Source: Lachnospiraceae bacterium
GTDB lineage: Bacteria; Bacillota; Clostridia; Lachnospirales; Lachnospiraceae
Assembly: GCA_015056735.1 (NCBI GenBank)
Contig: SVFT01000004.1
Span: 151,743-215,742 of the forward strand
Direction of reading: 5' to 3'
Length of the DNA stretch: 64,000 nucleotides
The position numbers and the translations under genes were made by a program. Shown here one piece after another: positions 18,321 through 27,792 of the stretch (position 1 is the stretch's first letter; every line of letters starts with the position of its first letter). Below the pieces are notes generated by a model that was not told where the DNA came from, ran no database searches, and saw only the letters and a list, made by a program, of their open reading frames with translations.

Positions 18321-19711
18321 TGGACGTATTAAATAGAATTCCCGTGCGCGAACAGGATCCGAAGGTTCGTGCGACTAATTTTGAAGAAGTTTGTCTTGGA
18401 TATAATAAAGAAGAAGCCATGAATGAGGCTTCCAGATGTATCAATTGTAAAAATGCACAGTGCGTAAAGGGATGTCCTGTTTCGATCCGCATTCCTGATT
18501 TTGTTGCACAGGTAAAAGAAGGCAACATCGAAGAAGCATATCAGATCATCAGCGAATCAAGTGCGCTTCCCGCTGTATGTGGACGTGTATGCCCGCAGGA
18601 AAGTCAGTGTGAAGGAAAATGTATTCGCGGTATCAAAGGCGATCCGATCTCGATCGGTAAACTGGAACGTTTTGTTGCGGATTATGCATCGGAACACGGT
18701 ATCAAGCCGATTCCCGCAAAAGAGAAGAACGGCCATAAAGTTGCCGTTATCGGGTCCGGTCCCGCCGGGCTTACATGCGCGGGGGATCTTGCTAAAATGG
18801 GCTATGACGTGACTGTGTTTGAGGCTCTTCATCAGCCGGGAGGCGTTTTGGTGTACGGCATTCCGGAATTCCGTCTTCCGAAGGAAAAAGTTGTTTCCAA
18901 AGAGATCGAAAATGTAAAAGAGCTCGGTGTTAAGATTGAGACAGATGTTGTCATCGGTAAGTCCACGACGATCGACGAATTGATCGAAGAAGAAGGGTTT
19001 GAAGCTGTATTTATCGGCTCCGGTGCCGGTCTTCCTAAGTTTATGGGGATTCCTGGCGAGCAGGCAAACGGTGTTTTCTCCGCAAATGAATATCTGACAA
19101 GAAGCAATCTGATGAAAGCATTCAGAGAAGATTCCGCAACGCCGATCATGCGGGCTAAAAAAGTCTGTGTCGTTGGCGGCGGTAATGTCGCAATGGACGC
19201 AGCCAGAACCGCTCTTCGTCTCGGGGCGGAAGTGCATGTTGTATACAGAAGAAGCGAGGAGGAACTTCCTGCCAGAGTGGAAGAAGTTCATCACGCAAAA
19301 GAAGAAGGGATCATTTTCGATCTTCTTCGCAATCCCGTTGAGATCCTTTCCGATGAGAACGGATGGGTAAAAGGCATGCGTGTGATCAAAATGGAGCTCG
19401 GCGAGCCTGATGAATCCGGCAGAAGGCGTCCGGTTGAGGTACCCGGCTCCGAATATGAGATCGAATGTGACGCAGTGATCATGGCTCTCGGAACATCTCC
19501 GAATCCGCTTATTTCGTCTACAACGGCAGAGCTCGAGATCAATCGTCGTAAATGTATCATTGCCGATGAAGAATGCGGAAAAACAACAAAAGAAGGCGTT
19601 TATGCAGGCGGTGACGCCGTGACAGGCGCAGCGACGGTCATTCTGGCGATGGGCGCGGGAAAAGCAGGCGCCAAAGGTATCGACGAGTATATCAAAGAAC
19701 ATAAACAGTAA
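18320..19711 (+). CDS. nfnB: NADPH-dependent oxidoreductase large subunit (NfnB; GltA-like)
   Basis: A 463-residue glutamate-synthase-small-chain-like flavoprotein. The N-terminus holds Cys for two [4Fe-4S] clusters (CINCKNAQCVKGCP, and CGRVCPQESQCEGKC). It then has the FAD motif VAVIGSGPAGLTCAGDLA, the NADPH motif VCVVGGGNVAMDAART and the closing GGDAVTGAATVILAMGAGK. With NfnA it couples NADPH, NADH and ferredoxin. No glutamate synthase large chain is nearby, supporting Nfn over GltD. Confidence 0.88.
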   Translation: MDVLNRIPVREQDPKVRATNFEEVCLGYNKEEAMNEASRCINCKNAQCVKGCPVSIRIPDFVAQVKEGNIEEAYQIISESSALPAVCGRVCPQESQCEGKCIRGIKGDPISIGKLERFVADYASEHGIKPIPAKEKNGHKVAVIGSGPAGLTCAGDLAKMGYDVTVFEALHQPGGVLVYGIPEFRLPKEKVVSKEIENVKELGVKIETDVVIGKSTTIDELIEEEGFEAVFIGSGAGLPKFMGIPGEQANGVFSANEYLTRSNLMKAFREDSATPIMRAKKVCVVGGGNVAMDAARTALRLGAEVHVVYRRSEEELPARVEEVHHAKEEGIIFDLLRNPVEILSDENGWVKGMRVIKMELGEPDESGRRRPVEVPGSEYEIECDAVIMALGTSPNPLISSTTAELEINRRKCIIADEECGKTTKEGVYAGGDAVTGAATVILAMGAGKAGAKGIDEYIKEHKQ

Positions 19712-19725
19712 ATGGGAGAATCATA

Positions 19726-20535
19726 ATGCCTTGGTGTCCGAAATGCAAAAACGAATATAGAGAAGGGATCACGGTGTGTGCCGATTGCGGCGTTGAGCTT
19801 GTCGCATCTCTCGATGAAGGCGATGCGATCCTGACTTTCGGCGAGAAAGAGCAAATGGAAAGATTACAGTCTTTTCTTGAGTACAATAAGATCGAAGGTG
19901 TGTCTCTTAGAGAAGATCCCATGGAACATGTTTACGAACTTCGTGTTCCCAACGACAAGCTGGATTCCGCCAAGCATGCGGCTGCAGTCTTTATGATCGA
20001 GGAAAACAAAGATAAGATGTCATCCGGAGAGGCCGAAGAAACACCGGAAGCAGAGGTTCTTTCCAAAGGGCCCTATAAGAATAATGCGCAAAAAGCCGAA
20101 GAATTCCGCTCTTCCGGTTATGTTCTGGTGATCGTCGGAGCGCTCGGCCTGATCTTCGATGTAATGATCGCTTTCGGCGTGATCGATTTTGCTTTTTTCG
20201 GACAGAACAATTATCTTGCTTACGGCGTGATGGGCTTCATGTTCCTTGCCTTTTTTATTATCGGTATCCGTTCATTTTCTTCCGCAAAAACCTATTCAGG
20301 TAAGATCGAAGAAGAAAATCAGCTCAAGGAAGAGATCCTTTCGTGGGCAAAAGGAGCTTTGACCAAAGAATCGGTCGATGCAAAAGCAGATGTTGCAGGG
20401 CTTTCTGAAGAGGAGAGTTACTTCAAGCGATTCGATACCATGAAACAAATGACCAACGATAAATTCATGAATCTGGACAGCGCTTTTGTCGATTCATTGA
20501 TGGATGATCTGTATTCGCAAATCTTCGGGGAATGA
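19726..20535 (+). CDS. Zinc-ribbon membrane protein with a DUF2007-like domain
   Basis: A 269-residue protein with an N-terminal zinc ribbon (CPKCKNEY and CADCGVEL, residues 4-24). A small domain follows (about 35-85), resembling DUF2007 (LTFGEKEQMERLQSFLEYNKIEG). Two hydrophobic segments (about 128-150 and 158-180) precede a soluble tail. I can name no reaction. The ribosome binding site is TGGGAGA. The gene sits between nfnB and rlmH, with rlmH starting two bases after its stop. Confidence 0.6.
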   Translation: MPWCPKCKNEYREGITVCADCGVELVASLDEGDAILTFGEKEQMERLQSFLEYNKIEGVSLREDPMEHVYELRVPNDKLDSAKHAAAVFMIEENKDKMSSGEAEETPEAEVLSKGPYKNNAQKAEEFRSSGYVLVIVGALGLIFDVMIAFGVIDFAFFGQNNYLAYGVMGFMFLAFFIIGIRSFSSAKTYSGKIEEENQLKEEILSWAKGALTKESVDAKADVAGLSEEESYFKRFDTMKQMTNDKFMNLDSAFVDSLMDDLYSQIFGE

Positions 20536-20536
20536 T

Positions 20537-21016
20537 ATGAAGATCAGTATCATATGTGTCGGTAAGATCAAAGAATCATTTTACCGGGAAGCGATCGGCG
20601 AGTATACAAAGCGTCTTTCACGTTATTGTAAGCTAGAGATCATTGAAGTATCCGATGAAAAAACGCCGGATAAGGCTTCCGAAGGGGAAGAGCTTCAGAT
20701 CCTGGAAAAAGAAGCGGCAAGGATCGAAGCGTCTCTTAAAGAAGATGCATATAAGATCATTTTGGATATCGGCGGTAAGAAACTTGATTCGATCGGGTTT
20801 TCCGGGCGGATCGAATCACTGGGGATCGGAGGCGTTTCCCATATTGCATTTATCATCGGCGGATCATTGGGGCTTTCCGCACGGATCAAGAAAATGGCTG
20901 ATCTGTGCATCAGTTTTTCCGATATGACGTTTCCGCATCAATTAATGCGTGTGATCTTACTTGAACAGCTTTATCGTGCTTATCGCATTATGAATCATGA
21001 ACCTTATCATAAATAG
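20537..21016 (+). CDS. rlmH: 23S rRNA pseudouridine-1915 N3-methyltransferase RlmH
   Basis: 159 residues, the exact usual length. It is a SPOUT-fold methyltransferase that modifies pseudouridine 1915 in helix 69 of 23S rRNA with S-adenosylmethionine. Visible signatures are the start MKISIICVGKIKESFYREAI, the knot region FIIGGSLGLS, and the C-terminal MTFPHQLMRVILLEQLYRAYRI. It starts directly after the preceding stop, so it is likely translationally coupled. An upstream in-frame start would overlap the zinc-ribbon gene and is not needed. Confidence 0.95.
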   Translation: MKISIICVGKIKESFYREAIGEYTKRLSRYCKLEIIEVSDEKTPDKASEGEELQILEKEAARIEASLKEDAYKIILDIGGKKLDSIGFSGRIESLGIGGVSHIAFIIGGSLGLSARIKKMADLCISFSDMTFPHQLMRVILLEQLYRAYRIMNHEPYHK

Positions 21017-21041
21017 AAAAATGTTCGAAAGGAACAGTACC

Positions 21042-22166
21042 ATGAAGAAACTTAAGAGAAAAGTATTGATCATTCTAACCGCTTTTGTGGTCACTGTCTC
21101 ATCACCGATCTTTTTATCATCGGTTCATGCAGAAGAGGCGATCACAAAATCTACGGTGGGTGAGATGAAGGCAGCTGCGCTCAATCAGAAGCTGATCGTG
21201 TCTGTAAAGGGAAAAACAGTTTCCCTGACGATGAAGGACCTTTCCAAGATGCCGCTGGATCTTTATGGAGATAACGGTATCTTCCGCGATGCTGTTGTTA
21301 CAGATATGGGGCTTTTAGGTACTTTTTTCCAAAAGATCGAAAAGAAAGCCGGCGATAGCATGCGGCTTAAGGCAGAAACAAAGGTGTCGATCGTAACTGC
21401 GATCCAGCAAACGGTTGTTAAGGGTACTACAGATGATCTTGTATTTTCTCTGACTGAAGATCATTTTGAAAAGACCAAAGAAGAGAAGAAGGAAGAAAAG
21501 CATGAGGAAAAGCAGCCTGCGGAAGAGCGGCCGAATGTTCTTTCCGTCCTTCCTCCGGAGATCGCACCCGCTTATCAGATTCAGGGAAGCTGCACGACCA
21601 GTTTTAAAGGCAGTACGGCAAACAGAAAAAAGAATATTGCCATTGCGGCAGCTAATCTGAACGGTCTTGTCCTTGAACCCGGCGCGTCATTCTCTGTCAG
21701 TGAACAGTTCAAACCAAGGACATCGGCAAACGGTTATCGAACTGCCGGCACCTATGAAGCCGGAAAGATCGTTCAGGCGATGGGCGGCGGCATCTGCCAG
21801 GCTTCTTCAACGACATACAATGCCGCAATGAACAGCGGCCTTACGATCCTTGAACGGCATCAGCACAGCATGCCTGTGCATTATTTGCCCCTTGGTCTTG
21901 ATGCGGCGATCTCGTCCGGTTCCAAGGACCTGAAGATTCGAAATGATTATGCATTTCCGGTTGTTTTTGAAGCTTATACGAAGGGTAATAACCTGACCGT
22001 CAATGTATATACGGATCAGCTTCAGATGAACGGTTATTCGTTCCGGTTCCATTCTGTTAAAAAAGGTTCTTTATCGGCAAAAAGCTATCTGGAGATATCC
22101 AAGGACGGACGCGTGACAGAGGATCGCTTTGTTGCTTCCTCCAAGTATATGCCGCTTTCGGAATAA
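21042..22166 (+). CDS. VanW-family secreted protein
   Basis: A 374-residue exported protein. The signal peptide (residues 1-30) ends near VHA. A Lys/Glu-rich linker lies at about 142-165, and a VanW domain at about 185-340. The VanW blocks are visible: LNGLVLEPGASFSV, GGGICQASSTTYNAA and HQHSMPVHYLPLGLDA. VanW proteins accompany glycopeptide-resistance genes but are common housekeeping wall-associated proteins in Clostridia, with unknown reaction. No vanHAX genes are nearby, so resistance should not be inferred. ATG 21042 follows GAAAGGA. Confidence 0.85.
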   Translation: MKKLKRKVLIILTAFVVTVSSPIFLSSVHAEEAITKSTVGEMKAAALNQKLIVSVKGKTVSLTMKDLSKMPLDLYGDNGIFRDAVVTDMGLLGTFFQKIEKKAGDSMRLKAETKVSIVTAIQQTVVKGTTDDLVFSLTEDHFEKTKEEKKEEKHEEKQPAEERPNVLSVLPPEIAPAYQIQGSCTTSFKGSTANRKKNIAIAAANLNGLVLEPGASFSVSEQFKPRTSANGYRTAGTYEAGKIVQAMGGGICQASSTTYNAAMNSGLTILERHQHSMPVHYLPLGLDAAISSGSKDLKIRNDYAFPVVFEAYTKGNNLTVNVYTDQLQMNGYSFRFHSVKKGSLSAKSYLEISKDGRVTEDRFVASSKYMPLSE

Positions 22167-22175
22167 AGGAAGATT

Positions 22176-23192
22176 ATGACCAAAGATTTTTCCATGCATA
22201 TTTCCATACCGTCTCTTCACATGCAGAATGTATTCGGCGAAAGAGACTGTTACGTACGCAAGATCGAAGATGCATTTCACGTCATGATCGTGAATCGGGA
22301 TGATGAAGTTAAAGTGATCGGAGAGGAGCGTAATGCAAAGCGCGCCGCTTCCGTTTTGCAGAATCTTGTTATCTTATCGGAGCGTGGAAATATGATCGAA
22401 GAACAGAATGTAGATTATACGATTGAAATGAGTAATGAAGACAAAGAAGATACGCTTGCGTCGATCGACGGATCGATCATTTGTCACACGGTAAGCGGAA
22501 AGCCGATCAAGCCCAAGACACTTGGACAGAAAGAATATATAGAAGCGATCCGCGATTCCATGATCGTTTTTGGACTGGGCCCGGCGGGAACCGGCAAGAC
22601 ATACCTTGCGATGGCAATGGCAATCACTGCTTTTAAGAATGACGAGGTGGGCCGGATCATTCTGACAAGACCTGCGATAGAGGCCGGTGAAAAGCTCGGT
22701 TTTCTGCCGGGTGATCTGCAAAGCAAAGTCGATCCGTATCTTCGCCCATTATACGATGCGCTGTACCAGATCATGGGCGCGGAAAGCTTTCAGAAAAACA
22801 TGGAAAAAGGGCTGATCGAAGTGGCTCCGCTTGCATATATGCGAGGGCGTACACTCGATAATGCTTTTATTATACTGGATGAAGCGCAGAATACGACTCC
22901 TGCACAGATGAAGATGTTCCTGACGCGTATCGGCTTCGGATCAAAAGTTGTGATCACAGGCGATTCCTCGCAGAAGGATCTGGCGCAAGGTACTGTATCA
23001 GGCCTTGATATTGCAGAACGCGTTCTTTCCAAGATCGAGGATATAGCATTTTGCAGATTGACCAGCAAAGATGTTGTGCGTCATCCGCTTGTTCAGAAGA
23101 TCGTAAAAGCATATGAAGCTTACGAAAACCGTGACAAGAAAAAACCGCAGCGTTTCATGAAAAAATCAGGAAGAACAGGTAATCAGTCATAA
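22176..23192 (+). CDS. phoH: PhoH-family ATPase
   Basis: A 338-residue PhoH-like P-loop ATPase with Walker A GPAGTGKTY (near residue 137) and Walker B FIILDEAQN (near 231). It carries the family blocks LTRPAIEAGEKLGFLPGDL and ITGDSSQKDL. PhoH is linked to RNA metabolism, and its neighbourhood with ybeY is conserved. Here the order phoH, PgpH-like, ybeY matches the usual Firmicutes order. The stop overlaps the next start by one base. Confidence 0.9.
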   Translation: MTKDFSMHISIPSLHMQNVFGERDCYVRKIEDAFHVMIVNRDDEVKVIGEERNAKRAASVLQNLVILSERGNMIEEQNVDYTIEMSNEDKEDTLASIDGSIICHTVSGKPIKPKTLGQKEYIEAIRDSMIVFGLGPAGTGKTYLAMAMAITAFKNDEVGRIILTRPAIEAGEKLGFLPGDLQSKVDPYLRPLYDALYQIMGAESFQKNMEKGLIEVAPLAYMRGRTLDNAFIILDEAQNTTPAQMKMFLTRIGFGSKVVITGDSSQKDLAQGTVSGLDIAERVLSKIEDIAFCRLTSKDVVRHPLVQKIVKAYEAYENRDKKKPQRFMKKSGRTGNQS

Positions 23193-24394
23193 TGAACCGC
23201 AATACATGGAAAGAAAACCTATTGCATATCTTAATGGTCATTGAGACCGGAGTATGTACGCTTGCTTCAACATATCTGTATTCCGGCGATGTGTACGAAA
23301 TGGTCCGTAATACCATTGTGATGCTGACAGCAGTGATCTGTATTTCGTTTGGCTGGAACTATGGCAAAACGATCCATGTTCTTCTCTACAACAATGAGAA
23401 TCATTTTAAGCGGTTCTGGTTTTTCTATGCAACCGGCATTCTGCTTTCCTGTTTTTTGCCGCTGTTTCCTTATTCCGTTTGGCCGATCCTCGCATTTGCG
23501 CTAGCATTTGCCTTTTTTTCAAACCCATTTATGGGTGTATTTTCTTATACGACGATACTGATGTTACCGATCCTGATCGCAGATGCGCCGGTCAGCATTT
23601 TCCTGTTTTACTTCATATCCGGCATGGTAACCATTATGCTGTTTCAGTATGTCGATGAAAGCTTTCGCGTAGCGATCCCAATGATGGTTTCGCTGCTGTT
23701 TTTCTTTCTGTCCGAGACCTGTGTCATTGTCCTGTTTATCAATGAACAGCTGTCCTGGTTACTGTTTGTTTTGCCTTGCCTAAATCTGTTTTTGAATGTT
23801 CTGATGCTGATGTGTGTATTGAAATACTTCAGCTTTACGATCATTCATCAATATAAGTCTCGGTTTCTTGAGATCAATGATCCGGAATTTGTGTTGATGT
23901 CAGATCTGAAAGAACGTTCACGTGATGACTATTTTCTTGCGATCCATACGGCGTATTTCAGCGAAAGGATCGCGAACGCGATCGGCGCTGACGTCGATCT
24001 GACAAAGGCGTGCGCATATTATCACCGTTTCGGTAAGATCGAGCGCATGTTGAGCAGTTCAAATGATAAAGAAACGGACATTCTGACGAGGATCTGTAAA
24101 GAAAATGATTTTCCGCCCGGAGTGTTAGAGGTACTTTTGGATTGCGTTGGGCGTCGTTATGAATCAAAAGAAAGCACGATCGTAATGTATTCCGATGCTG
24201 TTGTCACCTCTATTCTGTATCTTCTTCGTAAAGATCCAAATACGAAGCCTGATTATATGCAGGTTATCGATCTGATCTTTAAGAAAAAAGAAGAGAGCGG
24301 CAGTCTTCGGAACAGTAAGATCACGATCCATGACCTGATCGAAATGAAACAGGTATTTATCCGGGAGAAACTGTATTATGACTTTTTATCTTGA
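23192..24394 (+). CDS. Degenerate PgpH-like (7TM-HD) membrane protein lacking HD catalytic residues
   Basis: By position between phoH and ybeY, this is where Firmicutes carry pgpH, a c-di-AMP phosphodiesterase with an outer domain, seven membrane helices and an HD domain. The protein has 400 residues, well short of the about 700 of PgpH. It begins directly with membrane helices (about residues 10-215), so the outer domain is missing. The C-terminus aligns with the HD domain, but the metal ligands are lost. The HD doublet (YHDIGK) reads YHRFGK (H278, R279), and the later His-His pair is replaced (LLDCVGRR). The block MYSDAVVTSILYL remains. It is probably a pseudo-enzyme. It overlaps ybeY by 17 nt. 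Confidence 0.75.
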   Translation: MNRNTWKENLLHILMVIETGVCTLASTYLYSGDVYEMVRNTIVMLTAVICISFGWNYGKTIHVLLYNNENHFKRFWFFYATGILLSCFLPLFPYSVWPILAFALAFAFFSNPFMGVFSYTTILMLPILIADAPVSIFLFYFISGMVTIMLFQYVDESFRVAIPMMVSLLFFFLSETCVIVLFINEQLSWLLFVLPCLNLFLNVLMLMCVLKYFSFTIIHQYKSRFLEINDPEFVLMSDLKERSRDDYFLAIHTAYFSERIANAIGADVDLTKACAYYHRFGKIERMLSSSNDKETDILTRICKENDFPPGVLEVLLDCVGRRYESKESTIVMYSDAVVTSILYLLRKDPNTKPDYMQVIDLIFKKKEESGSLRNSKITIHDLIEMKQVFIREKLYYDFLS

Positions 24395-24878
24395 AAATGA
24401 GAACGAAGAATCTTTTGATTTTGACCTGGAAGATGTGATCGGTCGCGTTATGGAACAGGTCCTTGCGGATGAAACATGCCCGTATGAAGCGCAGGTTAAT
24501 GTTCTTTTGACAGATAATGCCGGTATCCGGATTTACAATAAGGACTATCGCGGGATCGATCGTCCGACGGATGTTTTATCTTTTCCGAATATCGATTATT
24601 CTTCGCCTTCCGATTTTTCACATCTGGAAGAGGCTAGTGCGGACTATTTCGACCCGGATTCCGGTGAACTGCTGATGGGTGATATCATCATCTCAGCGGA
24701 CAAAGTTCGAGAGCAGGCAAAAGAATACGGTCACAGCGAAATGCGTGAATTTGCATTTCTCCTGGCCCACAGTTTTTTTCATCTGTGCGGATATGACCAT
24801 ATGACGCCCCAAGAAGCTTCTGTCATGGAAAAGAAACAGGAAAATACCCTTCAAAAACTCGGCATCACCAGAGACTAA
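24378..24878 (+). CDS. ybeY: Endoribonuclease YbeY (rRNA maturation)
   Basis: A 166-residue metal-dependent endonuclease for 16S rRNA maturation and ribosome quality control. The zinc-binding motif is intact: HSFFHLCGYDH, with His131, His135 and His141. The blocks NKDYRGIDRPTDVLSFP and LLMGDIIIS are also typical. It begins inside the 3' end of the preceding gene, so it is probably translationally coupled. The usual downstream dgkA-era genes are absent; a flippase gene follows. Confidence 0.93.
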   Translation: MTFYLENENEESFDFDLEDVIGRVMEQVLADETCPYEAQVNVLLTDNAGIRIYNKDYRGIDRPTDVLSFPNIDYSSPSDFSHLEEASADYFDPDSGELLMGDIIISADKVREQAKEYGHSEMREFAFLLAHSFFHLCGYDHMTPQEASVMEKKQENTLQKLGITRD

Positions 24879-24903
24879 GCAAGCATAAACGAGGAGGAGC
24901 ATC

Positions 24904-26556
24904 GTGAGCGAACAAAGAGATACTCATCAAATGAATTACATAATGCGTGGCGGTGTTGTTTCTGTTTCCCTCCTGATCGCCGGAAGCTGTTCGATCATTT
25001 CCAGGGTCGTGATCTCAGCATGCTACTCTAATGAGGGAATCGCCATTTATTCTGCTTCTGTTGGTTTGTTCGGCTTATTTTGCCTGCTGTTTTCTTATAT
25101 GCTGCCGATCGTTCTTCGGGAATTGATGATCCCCAGGGTGCGACAGCACCAGTTTCGAAATGCCGTTGCGATCTGCAAGATGGGAGCTGTCATTTCGATC
25201 GCTCTTTCCGGTGTTGCTGCAATTCTCGTTCTGTTAAAGGGCGGTGATTGGACACAGATTTTGTTTCTTGATCATTATGCAAAGATTCCGCTTATGCCGC
25301 TTTGCCTGCTTCTGGTCCTTTGCGCGATAAACGGTTCTCTGCGCGGCTATTTTATGGGCTATGGCGTTGATGCTCCTGCGGCGATCTCTGTTTTGATAGA
25401 ACAGTTTTTTTCTTTATCCGTCGGCACGATCCTGATGTTTGTATTTGATGATTATGGCGCAAAAGTCGGTGTTTTGCTTCTGAATCAGGATTATGCATTT
25501 GTATATGGTCTTTTGGGGTATTTCCTTGGGATGGTGATCGGCTCGATCCTCTCTTTGTTATTCCTCGGATTTGCTTATTTTTCAACAAGATCGCAGTATA
25601 TGAAGTTATATGCGCAAGGTTCGGTCAAAAACCGCGAGCCGTTATCCAGACTGATCTATCTGATCATTCTGTTTTCGATCCCTTTTGCGCTTTTGGCAGT
25701 TTTTCTGCGAGGGAATGTTATCTTTTCACAGATCGCATTTCGTAAGCTGGTAAGTGACAGCCTTTCGGAAGATCTGATCACCGCAGAATGGGGTGTTTAC
25801 TACGGTATCTACCGTACTCTTTTTGCGATCCCGCTTCTGGTATCGGGCGTAATGGGCTATTGTATGCATGCAATGCTTCCCGGTCTTGTCAGGAGGCAGG
25901 CGATGCAGCATCTTCGTGACCGTTTGCAGAGTGTATTAAAAGCATCCGCGATGTTTGTTTTCCCGATGATCGTTTGGATCGGCTGTTGCGGTAATGCGAT
26001 CCTGTTTATGCTAAACCATAGAGCTGATGCAGATCTTGCATGTAAATTGCTTTTGATCGGCATTATTCCAACGATCTTAAATGCGATGTCTGTTCAGTTT
26101 ATTGAGGCGATGTTTGCGATCAATGAGGGGCGCAAGGCTTTTATATGTGCCGCAGTTGGACTTCCGGTCTACCTTTTCTTTCTCTATGTGATGCCGGAGG
26201 TATTCCATCTTAACATTTACGGTATCGTTTATGCGGACATGATCGCTTCGTTTGTTTTGTTCGGCCTTTGCGGTTTCTTTGTCAAGCAGGCGACACGGAT
26301 TCGCGGCAGTTTTTTCAGGTGCCTTATACCGACAGCACTTGCTTCGATCATCATGGGGGCAGTTTTGTATTTCATGAACCATGCACTGATCAGTGTACTT
26401 CCGACTACAGTTCTCCTTGTTCTGCTGTTGGTGACCGGAATTGTGATCTATCATATATTGCTGGCTCTTTTACATGGTGCCGATGAGCGAGACTTAAAAT
26501 GCATCCCTTGCGGAAAAGCAGTGCTCATTTTACTCAGGCGGCTTCGAATGATCTAA
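24904..26556 (+). CDS. MATE/MOP-type lipid-polysaccharide flippase (SpoVB/MurJ-like)
   Basis: A 550-residue polytopic protein with about 14 hydrophobic segments, matching the polysaccharide-biosynthesis/MurJ branch of the MOP exporter superfamily. The N-terminal GGVVSVSLLIAGSCSIISRVV and the central repeat are typical. It probably flips a lipid-linked wall precursor or oligosaccharide. The GTG start at 24904 is chosen because GAGGAGGAG lies 4-5 nt before it. SpoVB, MurJ or an exopolysaccharide flippase cannot be told apart by eye. Confidence 0.8.
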   Translation: MSEQRDTHQMNYIMRGGVVSVSLLIAGSCSIISRVVISACYSNEGIAIYSASVGLFGLFCLLFSYMLPIVLRELMIPRVRQHQFRNAVAICKMGAVISIALSGVAAILVLLKGGDWTQILFLDHYAKIPLMPLCLLLVLCAINGSLRGYFMGYGVDAPAAISVLIEQFFSLSVGTILMFVFDDYGAKVGVLLLNQDYAFVYGLLGYFLGMVIGSILSLLFLGFAYFSTRSQYMKLYAQGSVKNREPLSRLIYLIILFSIPFALLAVFLRGNVIFSQIAFRKLVSDSLSEDLITAEWGVYYGIYRTLFAIPLLVSGVMGYCMHAMLPGLVRRQAMQHLRDRLQSVLKASAMFVFPMIVWIGCCGNAILFMLNHRADADLACKLLLIGIIPTILNAMSVQFIEAMFAINEGRKAFICAAVGLPVYLFFLYVMPEVFHLNIYGIVYADMIASFVLFGLCGFFVKQATRIRGSFFRCLIPTALASIIMGAVLYFMNHALISVLPTTVLLVLLLVTGIVIYHILLALLHGADERDLKCIPCGKAVLILLRRLRMI

Positions 26557-26568
26557 GGAAGGATTTTT

Positions 26569-27792
26569 ATGCGAATTGCGATCGTAGGCGGTGGCGCATC
26601 CGGTCTGATCGCTGCCATCTCTGCAGCAAGGAACGGCGCAGATGTCACTGTTTTTGAAAAGAATGACCGGATCGGTAAAAAAATACTGGTAACAGGCAAC
26701 GGAAAATGCAATTTGTCCAATACTGCGTTTTCCGCTTCGCATTATTATACAAAAGACCGGGATTATATCATGTCACGTTTTGAAGAGTTCGGTGTGAAGG
26801 ATACGATCGATTTCTTTTCTTCCATCGGACTTCTTTTGACAGACAGAGACGGCTATTTATACCCGCGATGCGAGCAGGCATCTGCTGTGCTTGACGTATT
26901 GCGTTTTACGCTGGAACGTCTCAGTGTTCGTGTGGTTATATCATGCGCTGTACGCAGTATCAGAAAAGAAGCCGAATCATTTACCGTATCGACTGAACAT
27001 GGAAACGAAACATTTGACCGTGTGATCGTTTCCTGCGGTAACATTGCCGGGGTGAATCCGCCTAAAGGCGGAAAACTTTCTCCGGATTCATTTTTATCGC
27101 TCTTTCCGACAGATACGTTTCAGACAGCGCCTTTTTCGCCTGCTTTAACCGCGCTTCGATGCAGGGAAGCATATTGCAAGGCGCTTTCGGGGATCCGAGC
27201 AAAAGGAAGCCTGCATATTCCGGATGAAAAGGAAGATATATTTGAACGGGGAGAGGTTCAGTTTACAGACTATGGCTTGTCCGGTATTCCCGCCTTTCAG
27301 CTGAGCAGAAAGGTTGGTGATCTGCTTCGGCGCAGATCGTTTGTACCGGTTTGTTTTGACTTTTTCCCGGAACTTACTGACAATGAACTGATCGCACATA
27401 TCATGGATCGTTTGGATAATATCGGCGAACTTTCGGCGGAGCGTTTCTTTACCGGCATGGTTCATAAAAAGATTCTTCCTGTTTTCTTTAAACTGACCGG
27501 TTTAAGATCACAGGATCGTTGCGACGACATCGACCGAAGCAGGATATGCAAAGCCGCGGTCCTATTAAAAAGATTCCCGTTTACATGCAATGCGCTCAAT
27601 CCGTATCAGAATGCGCAGGTCTGCGCAGGCGGGATCTTATTGTCGGAAATAAATGAACATTTCGAGTCCCGCCGAATTAAGGGATTGTACCTTACCGGTG
27701 AGATCCTTGATGTTGACGGTAAGTGCGGAGGATACAATCTTCAATGGGCGTGGACGAGCGGATTTCTTGCAGGAAGGAGTGCTTCATGTTAA
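26569..27792 (+). CDS. HI0933/BaiN-like NAD(P)/FAD-dependent flavoprotein
   Basis: A 407-residue flavoprotein. It begins MRIAIVGGGASGLIAAISAA (FAD-binding Rossmann motif) and has KILVTGNGKCNLSN, the family signature. It ends GEILDVDGKCGGYNLQWAWTSG, the second dinucleotide-binding block. The family includes BaiN; most members have no assigned substrate. It overlaps the next flavoprotein gene by 7 nt, so the two are coupled and may work together. Confidence 0.85.
   Translation: MRIAIVGGGASGLIAAISAARNGADVTVFEKNDRIGKKILVTGNGKCNLSNTAFSASHYYTKDRDYIMSRFEEFGVKDTIDFFSSIGLLLTDRDGYLYPRCEQASAVLDVLRFTLERLSVRVVISCAVRSIRKEAESFTVSTEHGNETFDRVIVSCGNIAGVNPPKGGKLSPDSFLSLFPTDTFQTAPFSPALTALRCREAYCKALSGIRAKGSLHIPDEKEDIFERGEVQFTDYGLSGIPAFQLSRKVGDLLRRRSFVPVCFDFFPELTDNELIAHIMDRLDNIGELSAERFFTGMVHKKILPVFFKLTGLRSQDRCDDIDRSRICKAAVLLKRFPFTCNALNPYQNAQVCAGGILLSEINEHFESRRIKGLYLTGEILDVDGKCGGYNLQWAWTSGFLAGRSASC

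Noticed and set aside
18557..19702. 381-codon minus-strand open frame opposite nfnB
   Set aside because: Shadow of a strongly coding + frame; Cys/Phe/His-rich composition typical of antisense translation and no start signal.
18320..19711. Glutamate synthase small subunit (gltD)
   Set aside because: No large subunit is nearby, and the coupled upstream gene is the NfnA/SudB-type reductase, so the Nfn or Sud pairing fits better.
21042..22166. VanW protein as part of a vancomycin-resistance cluster
   Set aside because: No vanH, vanA/B, vanX, vanR or vanS genes are present; lone VanW proteins are common in Clostridia.
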